A DNA stretch of 64,000 nt, taken from positions 26,531,001 to 26,595,000 of the forward strand of contig NC_092592.1 in assembly GCF_047663525.1 (NCBI RefSeq). The letters are read 5' to 3'. The position numbers and the translations under genes are program-made. Shown piece after piece: positions 36,201 to 47,775 of this stretch. How positions within the stretch are numbered: the first letter of the stretch is position 1; each line of letters opens with the position of its first letter. Below the pieces are notes generated by a model. It made no database searches. It had not been told where the DNA came from and worked only from the letters and a program-made list of their open reading frames with translations. The DNA comes from Anas platyrhynchos. Taxonomy: Eukaryota; Chordata; Aves; Anseriformes; Anatidae.

Positions 36201-39200
36201 GAGAACAAAATTAGAGTCTCTAAACGTTGTGATTGAGAACACTGTTTTTGGAAGAGTATTTCTGAATGCCCTTTTGGCATCTGTATAGTGGGTAAACATG
36301 AATTTGGCACTGGACTGGAATTTGGTGGCTTCATTAGAAATACCAGTAGCATTCCTGCAGAGTAACGGAGACCAATCCAGCTGTGGTGTGTGTCTCGGGG
36401 CCTCCAGAACTGATGGCTTGGGTAGAGCGGTAACATTTAAATGGGAATTTGTTAAAAAAGCATTTATTAGACAACCAAAACCCACAGCTATGAAAGAGGG
36501 TGAGTTTAGTTAAAAGCTTAATAAGCCTAATTTGGGGAATACTGCAATTAGACATATATGTAAATGTAACAAGTAAGGAAAAAGAAAATGGCAGCAATCA
36601 AAAGAGATGGTATAAAATACAAAAAGAAGAGTTTTTAAGTACGACAAGTCCTGCAAATTGTCCGCATCAATCAGGTGGGAGTGCCAAGTATTAAAAAAAA
36701 AATCTGTATTTGTATTTTTTGAGCTCTGAGTGTTTGGAAAGAAGCAGGATGGCATTTTGAGTTCATGGCTGAAGGAGGATGCTGGGCTGGTGATAAATAG
36801 CAAGAGTCATAAGAGCCGTCCTCTGCAGCTGCCTTGTTTTTAAATAAATCTTGAAGTATTCAGAAAGGGCAAGAAGGCCAGAGGGGAATTAATTTGTTTG
36901 AGTATTCGGAAATCACAGGCACAATAATGGAAACACTGACACAGTTTAAGTGGGTGGAACTGGCATGCAGCATCGTGCCAGGTCAGGCAAGCTGCACTAA
37001 TGACCATTATGGGTTTAAAACTTGTGCAGGAAAGGTTTTAATTTTCCTTCCCCGGGCAGGCTTTTGAGACTTGCAGAGGAAAGGTGTTGTGGAGCTGGAA
37101 ATCTCAGGAGTGTCAGCCAAAGCCTTGCCTCAGGGCACCTGATTGAGGTTTTTGTGCTTGGGGTTTGCTCACTGGAGCGTGGGGAGCAGCCGTGGTGCTG
37201 GGGATCCCCGGCTCCACTCCGGTGGTCTGAAGTGGGTGCAGAGGCGTGGGTGCAGAGAGGACATTGCCCTGCTTAGGGCAGGGCTGTGCAAGGCAGGGCT
37301 GGCAGAAGAGGTGCCTGCTGCTTCTCCCTTAGCTCTCCAGCACGGAGCTGTTGGAAATGCCAGGAGCTAGGATCCAAGGACCTGGTTTACCCACAAGATC
37401 TTCCTTGCAATCAGACTTATTCCCACCAGATAGCTACAGCTGAATGAGGGAGCACAGCAGGATTGTTAGGCAATGTGGTAAAGTCCGAGATTTCCTGTGC
37501 AAAGTTCAGGCAGGGTGGTTGTCACTTTGCATGTGGATAAATGCAAAATTCAAATCTTTGGCCGCTGGAAATTTAATCTTTCCCTTTTGAGCTTGAATCA
37601 AATTTATTTCTCCCAGGAGCTGGATTTGATGATCCTTGTTGGTCCCTTCCAGCTCGGGATATTCATGGGTCATTTCTGGCTGTTGTTGAATACAGGCTCA
37701 GTTTCAGGACTTCCCGTGGCCACCCCATGCTTTGTCAGCTCATTCAGGACGGGTGGTATCAGCTCACACGCCCACCTTGCCTTGGTTTCACTCACCTGTT
37801 TGCATTTCAGTTAACACCTTCCTGCTTCTTCCATGTTGCCCTGCCACTTGAGTTTGCTTTCCTGGAAAACAAATGACATTCCTTTAGAAGAAAAAAAAAA
37901 AAATCCGTCTTTAAAATAACTCATTTATTGTTTCTATTTCACTACTGCTTGTGAGCTTCTAGCTGCAGAGAGCTGCTGGACATTTTCAGAGTGTTTCTTT
38001 GTCCTTTTGTTGTCTGGTGTTGGGTTCAGACTTCGAGCGCCGTGGCCCTGCAGGACACCTTTGTGGTGTGTTTGCAGAGGACCTTGCAGGGTAGGGCCTG
38101 GTCTGTAGCTGAGGCTTTCCAGATGCTTTGCAAATGCAAACAGTGAGTAAATATAAAACCTGGTGTCTGCTCCCCATCCCTCCTCACAGGCTTCTGCTGC
38201 ATTTGGTTTGATAAAGCTGGCTGGGGAAGTCAAGGCAGCCATCGGTTTAGGTGATTCAATTTCCCATCCCGCTTTCACACCACTGCTGGATACTGCGGTT
38301 ACCCTGTGGGGCCCGGCAGCCCCAGCACCTGGAGGTGGGGAGCACTGGGGTCTGCAGGGGCTGTGTGGTGGGTGCCAGACCCCCAGATAACGCGGAGCCT
38401 CCCAGGGCTGGGGCTGGTGTCAGTGCTGTTTTCCCCCCACTCTCGGCCTGCTGTTGCCTGAGGCTTGCAACAGGAGAGGTCAGGGAGGTGGGGATCTGGA
38501 CGTGCCTGTCCTGCAAAAATACTTATACAAACATAAGAGCTGGGGGCCTGTCCGCAGCTCTGATAAAATCCCAGTGAAATGCAGCAGCTGGCGATGCGTG
38601 GGAGACAGCTGGAGCTGGGGAGCATTTGTCAAATCAGCTAATTGCCGAAAACCACGGATCTGAGGCAGGCCAGGCTGTGCTGCAAGGGGCTGCGGGCCCC
38701 ATGGGTGCCAGTTCTGCAAAGCAGCAATTAGATGAAGGAGAGCTGAGTTTTGGGGCCAGAGCCTGGCTGGGAGGGCTCGCCAGCTGAGTTTGGGCCATGC
38801 TTTTGCCGTGTTTCTGTCTGGGGGGGGCACCTGGTGTAGCAGCAGGCAGGTGGGTACCGAGTTGCTGGGGCCCAGGAATCCGCTGAGATAAAATGTCTGA
38901 ACCTGAATGAAAATGGGAGGGGGCCGGGCTGGCGGGGGAGCCGCAGGTGGGACCGAAAACCAGGAGGAAAACCAGAAGCCTGTGCCTGGGATAGGGAAGA
39001 GGAGGAGGGTGGCGAGCCCCCAGACGTGGGGCTCCCTGCACAGCGCTCCCCGTGTCGCACACCAGCAGTTTGCCACAGTCTCTTGTGGGGAGACTCTGAG
39101 GGGACGGTGGGCCTGGGCATGGGGCACATCCCCGGGCTGTGCTGGGGGCACTGGGCCTTCCCTGGCCTGGCACCCACCCGTGTCATTGTGGGGTGCATGC

Positions 39201-42200
39201 GGCTGCCCCATTCCTCTGCCCCATGCAGCCCACGTTGTCCCCCCACCACCTGCAGCTTCGCCAGGGCTCGGCCTTGGTGCCAGCTGTGGGTCCTGACCAC
39301 CTCGGTCGCACCCCAGCAAGGCTTTCCTGGCCTCGCACGAGTGCTTCTCCTCACGGTCCAGCTCCAGGCTTTGCCGCCGGCAGCCCCATTGTGGGTGCCT
39401 GGAGGCCTTTTCGGCTATTCAGATGGAAATGGCCTGGAGCTGGAGAATGGGGACCCTGTTCCCAGCCCCAGGGGAGGGGACAGCCGCCATGGCCAGGCTG
39501 CCATAGCCAGCCCCCAGCCGGCCGCTCCTCTGCTAGGGTGAGGAGGAGAGCAGGGCTCAGCCCCACCGAGAGTTTGCTGAGTTGGGGGCAGAGGTAAGAG
39601 AGGGCTGTGCGTCGGGATACCAGGGCCCAGCTGGCGTCATGGGCCTGGGGCAGGTTTGCGTGGCTTGCAGTCTGCTGGCCCCCATGCCAGGAGCAGCAGG
39701 GAAGTGGCCGGTGCATATTTGGATTACCACAACTGAAGATTTGGCATGGGGTGGGCAGGGACAGGCTCTGCAAGCTGTCCCTGTGCTGCAGCGCTCAGCA
39801 CTGTGTCCCCAGTACAGCGGTACTGGTGCTGTGAGGGCTGGTGGTGGAGGCAGGCTGTGGGAGCAGCTGTGGGCAACCTGCTGGCCCTGCTCTAACCATC
39901 GTGTTTGGCAGACTCACAGGTTGTGGGCACAGTTCAGCTGCTGCTTGTCTCCTGGCCTTGCCCAGCAAGGGTCAGGCCAGGTATTGCTGGAGGATGCTGA
40001 TCGTGCTTGTCTGTCTTGCAGAGATGACCCTCCTGTCCTCCCAGACACCCTCCCTGGAGACGTCCTCAGCTGCCACCGAGAGCCCAGAGCACAGGATGCT
40101 GGAGAAGAGGTCCAAGGTTATTGAGGAACTGCTCCAGACAGAGAGGGACTACATCCGAGACCTGGAGATGTGCGTGGAGAGGATCATGGTGCCCCTGCAG
40201 CAGGCACAGGTAGGAGTGTGGGGGCAGGCTACAGTGTGGCACTGACGGGGTGGGGTGAGGATAGTGAGTCTGCTTTGTTCTTGGAGCAGCAAAGGAACCC
40301 ACAGGGGAAATTCAGATATGCTGGGGGCAGCAGGGTGATTCATGTTGCTCCTTGCGCTCATAGAAATATCCCATTTGTTTTGGTATCCTGCTGAGCTCCC
40401 ACTGTTGCTGAGAGCAAGAAAGCTAGCAGCAAGTATCACAGATTAATTTCCTGGGTGGAGCGGGGAACTGTTCTCTTCATTTCTATTGTAGGTTAAATCC
40501 ATTGACATGAGAAAGAAAATATGGGGTCCTGGCACTGTGACAGAATTGGTGGGAAGAGAGGGAGAATGTCAGGTGAACAAAGGCAGGGATGAAATTGCTG
40601 GGAAAGAGGAGTGGTGGTACGCATAAGGAGGGAGAATTTCAATGCACAGTGAGGACGAGGGAGTGAGTACAGTCACTGTGGTGGGAGCAGGCCAAGCTGG
40701 GGGGCTGATGGGGAGCTGAGGGCTGGTGGGTTGCAGGAGGGCAAGGGGTGGCTGTTGGGTCTGGCTGGGTCATGTTCTCCCATCCAGGACATCTCTCTTT
40801 CCATTCCCCAGGTGCAGAATGTAGATTTTGAGGGTCTTTTTGGAAACATCCAAGTGGTGATAAGCTTCTCTAAGCAGCTGCTGTCCACCTTGGAGGCTTC
40901 AGATGCCATTGGTATGAACTCTGCTGTTGCCTTTTCTCAGCAGGCTGGGACGTGATTTGCTAGTGGGGTTGCAGAACAGAGCAGTTTAAATCATGGGAGC
41001 ATTTCCTCCCTGCTGGTCCCTGTTGGTGCTTATCAGTCCACTGGTGAAGCTGTGAAGACCTGTGTTGCCCCATGGGTCACTATGTTGAGAAATGAGGGCT
41101 GGCTATGGCTCCCCCTGGCTCCTTCCCTAAAGAGAGACCCACTCCTCAGACCTGCACAGGCAACTCAGGCCCTGGGCAGCCTGTGCCTTTGTTCCCCATG
41201 TGGCTCTCCACTGCCACTGACCAGTCACCCGCTGGAAGGATGGATCAGTTGAGGTCTCTGCCTGTGGTTCCTGGGGTCCCTCTGGGGCTCTTCAGCTAGG
41301 GAAACAGTCCCCGCAGAGCCTGAGTGAACATGTCCTGGTGAGTTATCACGACATGCGCTTGGTGCACAGCTTCCCATTTCTGTCCCCAGTTGCTCAAACC
41401 ACCTGGTCTGTAGTGACAGTGAAGCAGGCAGGATGTGTGGGCATGCTGAGGGTGACAAGGATGCATCCTGGGTGCTCCTGTAACGATGTCCTCTCAAGCT
41501 GTGTGTGGAAGGGGGACACAGAGTGTCTCACCATGAATTCAGCGTGGTTGTGGAAGGCAAGGGGGGCCTGGAGACACTGACATCCCACTTTACTGCTGTG
41601 TGCAGGGCCGGTGTTCCTGGCACAGCGTGCAGAACTGGAGAGTGTCTACAGGGTGTATTGCCAGAACCATGACGAGGCCATTGCACTGCTGGAAACTTAC
41701 GAGAAGGATGAGAAGATCCAGAAACTACTCGTGGACCTGCTGGATAGCCTCAGGTTGGAGCCTTCCGCGGTGGTGGCCATCAGGCTGGGGTAGGGGGTTC
41801 ACTCCCCAGCGTCCCTACCCATCTGCCCCAACGCACAGGGGTTGGGACGCCTACCTGTAGGGCCACCAAAGTAGGGAGAAGGCAGCATGCCCTGGGTTTA
41901 AGGTTCTTATTCCCCAAGCCCTGCACCACCATGGCTGGTGAAGAAATGAGCCACTTTGCCTGCCTTGACATCTGCCACGTCTCCAGCTGCCATGGGTCAG
42001 AGCTGCCATGGCAGCGTCACTGTCACTGCGGGAGGGAGCTGGCTGTGGGAGTGCACGCCTGCTGCACCGTTAACCTGTTGCTTTTCTTTGCTTTTTGGCA
42101 CTCTGTGGGCCGGCAGGAGCCTGTACAGTGAGTGGTAAGTGCCTCCTTCCTGTTAGTCCCCGCTTGTCCGTCTGTCTTGGCCTGGCTGCTCCCTTGTGAC

Positions 42201-45200
42201 TCACCTCCCGCCACCAGCTGGGCGCATGTCTGGGGGTCCTGCCTGCGGCACGGTCGCAGCAGTGGCAACGGGTGGGCTGCACAGGCAGGTGGTGAGGCGA
42301 GGGGAGGTCTTTTGGGCTGAAAACAGGTTTGGGGAGCCATCAGCTCCAGGGAGGCAGGAGAGCCCCGTGCTGGCTGCAGTCCTGAGCACAGTCTGCCTTG
42401 CGCTGCAGGCCAGATCCAGCAGTAGGGTGGTGGGATGGAGTCTGAGGCAGGTGGAGCTCTGGTACATTCAAGGCTGGACCCCCTGTGGGGTCCCACAGTG
42501 GGTCTGGTGATGGCTGAGAAGGGTCCTGGCTGAGAAGAGTCACCTGGTTTGAGTGAGGTCTGGAAACCTGGGGCTGATCTGAAATCACTGCGGGTTCAGG
42601 AGCGCAGTGGGTTTGGAGGTGAGGGTGGCCTGAGTTAGGAAGTGCAGTGGATTTGGAGGTGTTGGTCCTCTGGGTCTGGCTGGGGTCAGTTCAAGGGGGC
42701 AGAGCTGGACTGAAACCTGTTGCATCTTCTTTGTCCCAACTTCCCAGGGGCTGCACAAACTACATTAACCTGGGCTCCTTCCTCATCAAGCCAGTGCAAA
42801 GGGTGATGCGGTACCCGCTGCTGCTGATGGAGCTGCTGAGTGCCACCCCTGAGTCTCACCCTGACAAGGCTCCGCTCACAGCTGCTCTCCTTGCAGTCAA
42901 AGAAATCAACGTCAACATCAACGAGTACAAGCGTCGGAAGGACCTGGGTGAGTAGCTGGGTAAAGCTGGGGTCAGAGTGGGTGAAGTTGGAGTCTGTCAA
43001 CTGCACAGTCCTGGAGGGAATCTGACCTCAATAAACTGCACCCTCACAGCAGTGCCATAAGAGAGCTGCTTTTAAAAATCTAAGCATGAGATACAGTATG
43101 CAAAGAATAACATAGTATGCATCTGACATACTTCTTGTGATACAGTGATGTGAAATGTATGCAGTTGCTGAATACATAGCCGTGAAATGAAAACAAGAAC
43201 GATAAGATGAGAATATATATTTAATGTTAACATTGTGCTGATAAGGGTTCTGATTTCTGCTTCAATCTCTCTAGTGCTGAAGTACCGGAAAGGGGATGAA
43301 GATAGCCTCATGGAAAAGATCTCCAAGCTCAACTTCCACTCTATCATCAAGAAATCCAACCGTGTGAGCAGCCACCTCAAGCATCTCACGGGCTTTGCGC
43401 CCCAGGTAATTTGCATCACCTGGCAGATACACTTACACCCTGTGGTGCCCAAGGAGGTGGTGATACCTGCTGACTCCCCGCATCCCTTCCCCAGGGAATA
43501 GTTCTCATCCAGGCCAGCAAGGCAGAGTGAGCTTAGGGTTTGAACCATCCGTCTCTGCTCCCTGGTTTGTGGGCAGGAGGCCCCACATCTCCCACTCTGG
43601 GAGGTGCCAGACTCCTGCATTGCCTCCCATGAGCTCTTTTCTCCCACAGCTGAAGGATGAAGCCTTTGAGGAGACAGAGAAAAATTTTCGGATGCAAGAG
43701 AGGCTAATCAAGTCCTTCATCAGAGACCTTTCACTCTACCTGCAGCACGTCCGGGTGAGTCTGGGTGTGATGTGGGGCTTGCCACGTGCTGCCCCTCCTG
43801 CCTGCATGGTGCGTACCTGCAGTGCCACTTGGCAATGCTTCTGCCCTCAGCCCTGCCTGGGGGTTGGCCCCTGGGGGGTCTGGGCTGCCCTGGGAGCCCT
43901 GTTCCCCTGGGTGGTATGCGTGGCTGTGCTGACTGCATGTCCCTGGTGCAGGAGTCAGCCTGCATGAAGGCGCTGGCAGCGGTCAGCATGTGGGACCTGT
44001 GCACGGAGAAAGGCAGCGGGGACTTGGACCAGTTCCAGAAAGTGAACCGGCTCATCAGCGACCAGCTTTTCTCCAACTTTGTGAGTGAGCCTGTGCCCTT
44101 GCGTGCTGCAGGCACCCCTCTGGGGCTCTCCCACCCGTGGGTGGCTGCACGGGTAACGCAGCCCAAAATAGGTGTGAGCACCCCCATTCAGCTCCTGCCT
44201 CCTGAGAGCTTTGATGGCTGTGGGTTGAGGTTGTGCCTTGAGCATGCCTTTAGGCACACGTTTTTTTCAGCCCTGCCAGAAGTGTAACATCCTTCCTCTA
44301 GCATTTTCCATGCTAGCACATTTATGTAAGATTATTGTGTATTATGTGCTAGAAGGGATCTCTGGAACTCTGGTAGGGTGCCATCAGGAAGGTGGACCCT
44401 GTGCTGTCCTGGGGAGGTTGTGTAGCAGAGGGTGAGCAGCTGGTGTTAGAGGCATGTCAGGAGAGAGCACCTCATCTCACCTGCTCCCTGCATCTCTGCC
44501 CACCAGAAAGAGCGGACGGAGCGGCTGGTGAGCTCGCCGCTGAACCAGCTGCTGAGCATGTTTGCGGGGCCTCACAAGCTGGTGCAGAAACGCTTCGACA
44601 AGCTCCTCGACTTCCACAACTGCACAGAGCGAGCGGAGAAGCTGAAGGACAAACGAACGCTGGAGGAGCTGCAGTCAGCCCGCAACAACTACGAGGCCCT
44701 TAACGCCCAGCTCCTGGATGAGCTGCCCAAGTTCCTGTGCTTCGCCAAGGAGCTCTTTGCCAGCTGTGTGCGGGGCTACGCAGAGGCACACTGTGATTTC
44801 GTGCGCCTGGCCCTGGAGGAGCTGAGACCCCTGCTGTCGGTGGGTTCCTGGAGCAGAGACAGTGCTCCAGGCTCAGTGCAGCACTAACCTCTGCACAGGG
44901 CTTGTCCCCAAGCTTTCCCTCACTGCAGGGGAAGCTGCTGCTGCTGTTTCAGTCCCTCAGGGAGGGTTCCCATGGGATCCTGTCAGGGCAAGAGCTGCCT
45001 GATTGAGATGCAGTTGTGTGGGGAGATGGTGGAGGTGGGACTTGTGCTCTGGCTGGTTCAGGAGCAGTGGCAAGACAGCATTTGCCTGGGAGTACCTCAG
45101 GCCATAAGCCTGGGGATCGTGCAGAGCTGTATCCAGACAGAGCTGCAGATCTGAGCCTGATCCAAGTCACAGGCAGGGCTCAGAGCCCCTTTTGGCCTGG

Positions 45201-46772
45201 GAGTTGGCATGATCCTTGCTGTAGCTTTTGGCTACTTTCAGCAGTAGCTTCCATCTAACTGTGACCTTGCTCTGGTTTCAGTTGCTGAAGGTGTCTGGCC
45301 GGGAGGGGAACCTCATTGCCGTCTTCCAGGAGGAGCACAGTCGGGTCCTCCAGCAGCTCCAGGCCTTCACCTTCTTCCCAGAGTCCCAGGCAGCTCCCAA
45401 GAAGCCTTTTGAGAGGAAGAGCATGGAGCGTCAGTCTGCCCGGCGGCAGCCGCTCGGTGCCTTGGTGAGTCCCCTCTGCCCCGTGTCAGGGCTCACCGGG
45501 GAGCCTGGGACACCGTTCATGCCTGCCTTGTTCCTCTGCAGCCCAGCTACCTCCTGCAGTCGGATGACATCCGAGCTGCCCTCCTGGCCCGTTATTCCCC
45601 CGACAGCCTCTTCCAGGCAGAGCGCAATTTCAATGCTGCCCAGGACCTGGATGTCTCGCTGCTGGAGGGAGACATCGTGGGGGTCATCAAGAAGAAGGAC
45701 CCCATGGGCAGCCAGAATCGCTGGCTCATAGACAATGGGGGTAGGTGGCTGCTCCTGCCCTCGGTGCGTGCTTCGGACTCCCCTCCTCTGGTCCCCCAGG
45801 CCCCTGATCTGAGCTCCTTTCCTCTCCCTCTCCGCAGTGACCAAAGGCTTTGTGTACAGCTCCTTTCTGAAGCCCTACAACCCGCGCCGCAGCCAGTCGG
45901 ACGTCTCTGTGGGCAGCCACTCTTCCAACGAGTCCGAGCACAGCAGCTCCTCCCCGCACAGCAGCACCACGCTGACCTTCAGCCCCAGCGGGGCAGCCGT
46001 GGCCTTCACTCAGAAACCCCTGCAGGACTCTGCCTCCCCAGGAGACCCGTACCAATCCCCGCAGACCCCTTCGCAGACGGACTCCCCCTCTGTGCCCCAG
46101 CTCAGCTCTGGTGACAGGACGGAGAGGCTGGAGGCTGGTGTGGTGACATCACGCCGCTACAGCCGCCCAGAGCCAGGCTACAGCCCTGGCCCTCGCAATG
46201 GGCACCCCGCCAAAGCGCGGCTCAGGCCTGTGTCCTCGGTGGAGGACAGAGACTCCGGGCTAGAGAGCAGCGAGCCAGAGGGCAACCAGGTGAGCTCTCA
46301 GCTGCCCAGGGGACTCGGGGTGCCGAGGGCTGACCCTCCTCTCGCTTGAGTGGAGGCTGAATCATCCTGGCCGTTATGAGGGAGAGGAGTGAGGTGGGGG
46401 TTGCTCTGTTCCAAGGGGCTGAGGAGGAGATGTGCAGAGCCACAGACCAAGGCTGTAAATGGGTGGGTGGGGGCAGCTCTGGCTGTGCCTTGATTTTCTG
46501 CAAAGCGCTGCGCACACATCCTGTGCCGTGCAGCATTGAGGTTGTGCTGAGTGCCTGTCTGACTGACGCCTCCCTCTGCCCAGCAGGTCTATTACGCGCT
46601 CTACACCTTCAAAGGCCGAAACACCAACGAGCTGAGCGTGTCAGCTAACCAGAGACTCAGGATCCTGCAGTTTGAGGACATCACAGGCAATCGAGAGTGG
46701 TGGCTGGCCGAGGCCCACGGCAAGCAGGGCTATGTGCCCTCCAGCTACATCCGGAAGACGGAGTACACGTGA
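24277..46772 (+). CDS. DNMBP: Dynamin-binding protein / Tuba (complete, 16 coding exons)
   Basis: Scaffold and Cdc42-specific exchange factor: N-terminal SH3 domains bind dynamin, the last SH3 binds N-WASP/Ena-type actin regulators, DH activates Cdc42, and BAR replaces the usual PH domain (family knowledge). Exons: 24277-24421, 26725-26847, 27421-29346, 40022-40209, 40812-40911, 41606-41753, 42117-42134, 42748-42947, 43275-43405, 43650-43754, 43952-44080, 44507-44839, 45282-45464, 45542-45740, 45838-46289, 46587-46772. All junctions are GT-AG and in phase. The product is 1521 residues; human has 1577, the difference lying in the linkers. SH3 domains fall at about 1-62, 66-125, 147-205 and 246-302; DH about 750-920, with the conserved [18 protein letters not shown] helix; BAR about 952-1165; SH3 about 1230-1295 and 1458-1521. 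ATG 24277 starts MEAGSVVRA, directly before the first SH3 domain. Confidence 0.97.
27421..29346 (+). CDS. DNMBP: DNMBP large exon: SH3-2 end, SH3-3, SH3-4 and disordered linker
   Basis: A 1926-bp exon, the largest coding exon in the window. It encodes residues 90-731 plus the first base of codon 732. It finishes SH3-2 (ends near VRELCL), carries SH3-3 with the GWFEGEL and RGIFPEGFV blocks and SH3-4 with the GWLEGEL and RGIFPHRFV blocks. A long Ser/Pro/Gln-rich linker follows, with a proline-rich run PPPPRP and a basic Ser/Pro tract. It ends in a predicted helical ERD/EEQQDEL segment just before the DH exons. The linker is where most length differences from mammals lie. It begins at acceptor ..CCCTGCAG and ends at donor GTGAGT. 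Confidence 0.95.
29431..29449. repeat. Poly(T) run
   Basis: Nineteen consecutive T shortly after the donor of the large DNMBP exon. Simple sequence. Confidence 0.9.
31179..32226 (+). CDS. DNMBP: Candidate alternative first coding exon of DNMBP (349 codons)
   Basis: Uninterrupted frame from ATG 31179 (A at -3) to a donor, CGAG followed by GTAGGC, at 32226/32227. The donor leaves one base, exactly what the DH exon at 40022 needs, and the join restores the Arg-Glu-Met-Thr-Leu-Leu junction found at this point in human DNMBP. No acceptor before 31179 has the phase needed to accept the preceding exon, so it fits a first exon better than a cassette exon; a tttcag acceptor at 31084 could supply spliced 5' UTR. 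The peptide is highly charged and Tyr-rich (RED/YRE-type, with 16-residue repeats at about 31627-31830) and ends in a less repetitive segment with [13 protein letters not shown]. No known domain. It would give a product of about 1139 residues lacking the four N-terminal SH3 domains but keeping DH, BAR and both C-terminal SH3. Expression is not shown by sequence. Confidence 0.65.
31627..31830 (+). repeat. In-frame 48-bp degenerate repeats inside the alternative exon
   Basis: The core CAGGGAGG or CAGTGAGG followed by GG(A/T)GAAGG recurs at 31631, 31679, 31727 and 31799, spaced 48, 48 and 72 bases. Each copy encodes a (Y/P)(R/S)E-(G/E)GR-Y/C-type block, and the spacing keeps the reading frame (16 and 24 codons). 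Confidence 0.75.
37612..37672 (+). mobile_element. CR1 LINE 3' tail fragment
   Basis: The plus strand carries the CR1 3'-end signature: gagctggatttgatgatcc, then ttggtcccttccagctcgg, then gatattc. In intact avian CR1 this is followed by the short ATTCTATG repeat, which is reduced here to a single degenerate copy. The upstream boundary is not visible, so this may be a 5'-truncated insert. Confidence 0.75.
37891..37903. repeat. Poly(A) run
   Basis: Thirteen A about 220 bases after the CR1 tail fragment. Simple sequence. Confidence 0.85.
42117..42134 (+). CDS. DNMBP: 18-nt microexon in the DNMBP DH domain
   Basis: The preceding exon ends CTCAG (donor GTTGGA, weak) and the following one begins GGGCTGCAC. 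Joined directly they would lose the conserved SLY-(N/S)-EW segment. The missing residues are encoded by 18 bases between a CCGGCAG acceptor and a strong GTAAGT donor. Phases are 2 in and 2 out, giving R-S-L-Y-S-E-W across the three exons. A long pyrimidine tract lies about 20-45 bases upstream of the acceptor. Confidence 0.9.
46581..46586 (+). other. DNMBP: Tandem NAGNAG splice acceptor of the last DNMBP exon
   Basis: The acceptor reads CAGCAG directly before GTCTATTAC. Using the second AG gives EGNQ-VYYALY as in human. Using the first adds one Gln at the edge of the last SH3 domain. Confidence 0.7.
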
Positions 46773-47775
46773 GAGGGGGCAGGAGCCCCTACCCTGTGCC
46801 TTGGGACTGTCGGGGGCCCTGCAGCCTCCGCTGCTCACCCCAGGGGGCTGAGGCTGTGCCTCCTTGCAGCCCTGCAGTGCTTCCAGCCCCACCACACTGG
46901 CTGCCATGGACAGGAGGAAGTATGGGCTGGCAGGGCAGGCGGCTTGCTTGAGGGCAGGGGTGAGTTGCTGTCACCCCATGCTGTTCAAGCCTCCTGCCTC
47001 CAGCCAGGAGCAGGGGAGCAGAGCATGGGGCCATGCCCCAGGAGGGAATGACTCAACCAAGGCTGAGCTGCTGTGGATTTAAACTGTGGAAGTCTATTGC
47101 TGAGACCCTCTTTAGTGTTAAAAGCAACCTGTGAATGCATTCCCAGTGCCTTCTCGGCAGCAGCAGGAACCTGGTCTATCCTGTCAGTGCAGGACCTCAG
47201 GGTGGGACATCTGTGCTGGCCTGAGGAAGCTGCTCTGAGGATTGCTGTGAGTAGTTCAGTTTCAGAGCCCAGCCTTCAGGAGCACCCCCAGCAGCACCCC
47301 CATGGGTGCTGTGTCCATGTGCCTGGTCTCCCAGGGGCTGGGGCCTCTCTAAGCTTTTCTAGCTTAGAACTAGAAACCCCTCCTGGGGGGGTTTCCAGTC
47401 TATTGGGTTCTCAGCTCCCAGAAGAGCCATAGACCTTGAACACCATCTTCCCTTGTCAGCACAGTGTCTCCAGTGTCCAAGACCTGCCTCTTTGCTCTAG
47501 CAGGGCTGCTCTGGGGCAGGGCGGAAGGCAAAACACAGCCTGTCCTGCAGCCTCATGTTTCGGGGCTCTGACCAGGAGTGCCTCACCTGTGCCTGCTGCA
47601 GGGCACTGGTGATGGTGCTTGTGTTCTGGGAGGGATGCAGTGCCCTTTGTGGGGTGGTGTGTCTTACATGCTGCTGCCATGTCCTGAAGGAGGAAAGCTC
47701 CCTTCTCCTCGGGGCAGTGTTTGTGTCCCCTCTACTGCTGCTCTGTAAATAAACATTTGCCCTTGTATATAAGAA
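46773..47775 (+). other. DNMBP: DNMBP 3' untranslated region
   Basis: Noncoding sequence from the DNMBP stop codon (TGA 46770-46772) to just past the first AATAAA. No further open exon is supported. Confidence 0.7.
47748..47753 (+). terminator. DNMBP: DNMBP poly(A) signal (AATAAA)
   Basis: Canonical AATAAA about 975 bases after the DNMBP stop codon, followed by a T/G-containing stretch. A second AATAAA at 48241-48246 could serve as a distal site and would bring the DNMBP transcript to within about 400 bases of the ABCC2 stop codon. Confidence 0.75.

Larger units (their letters stand above)
29347..40021 (+). other. DNMBP: DNMBP intron before the DH-domain exons
   Basis: A 10.7-kb intron. It holds a T19 run (29431-29449), the candidate alternative first coding exon at 31179-32226, an A/T-rich block at about 33540-34720 that may include old LINE sequence, an A13 run (37891-37903) and a CR1 3' tail at 37612-37672. 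Long open frames in the GC-rich part near 38.5-39.6 kb on both strands show no domain and look like composition effects. Confidence 0.6.

Noticed and set aside
38480-39597. Long overlapping open frames on both strands (up to 279 codons) in the GC-rich DNMBP intron
   Set aside because: Pro/Ala/Gly-rich in all frames, no domain, no convincing splice sites. GC-rich DNA has few stop codons, so these are expected by composition.
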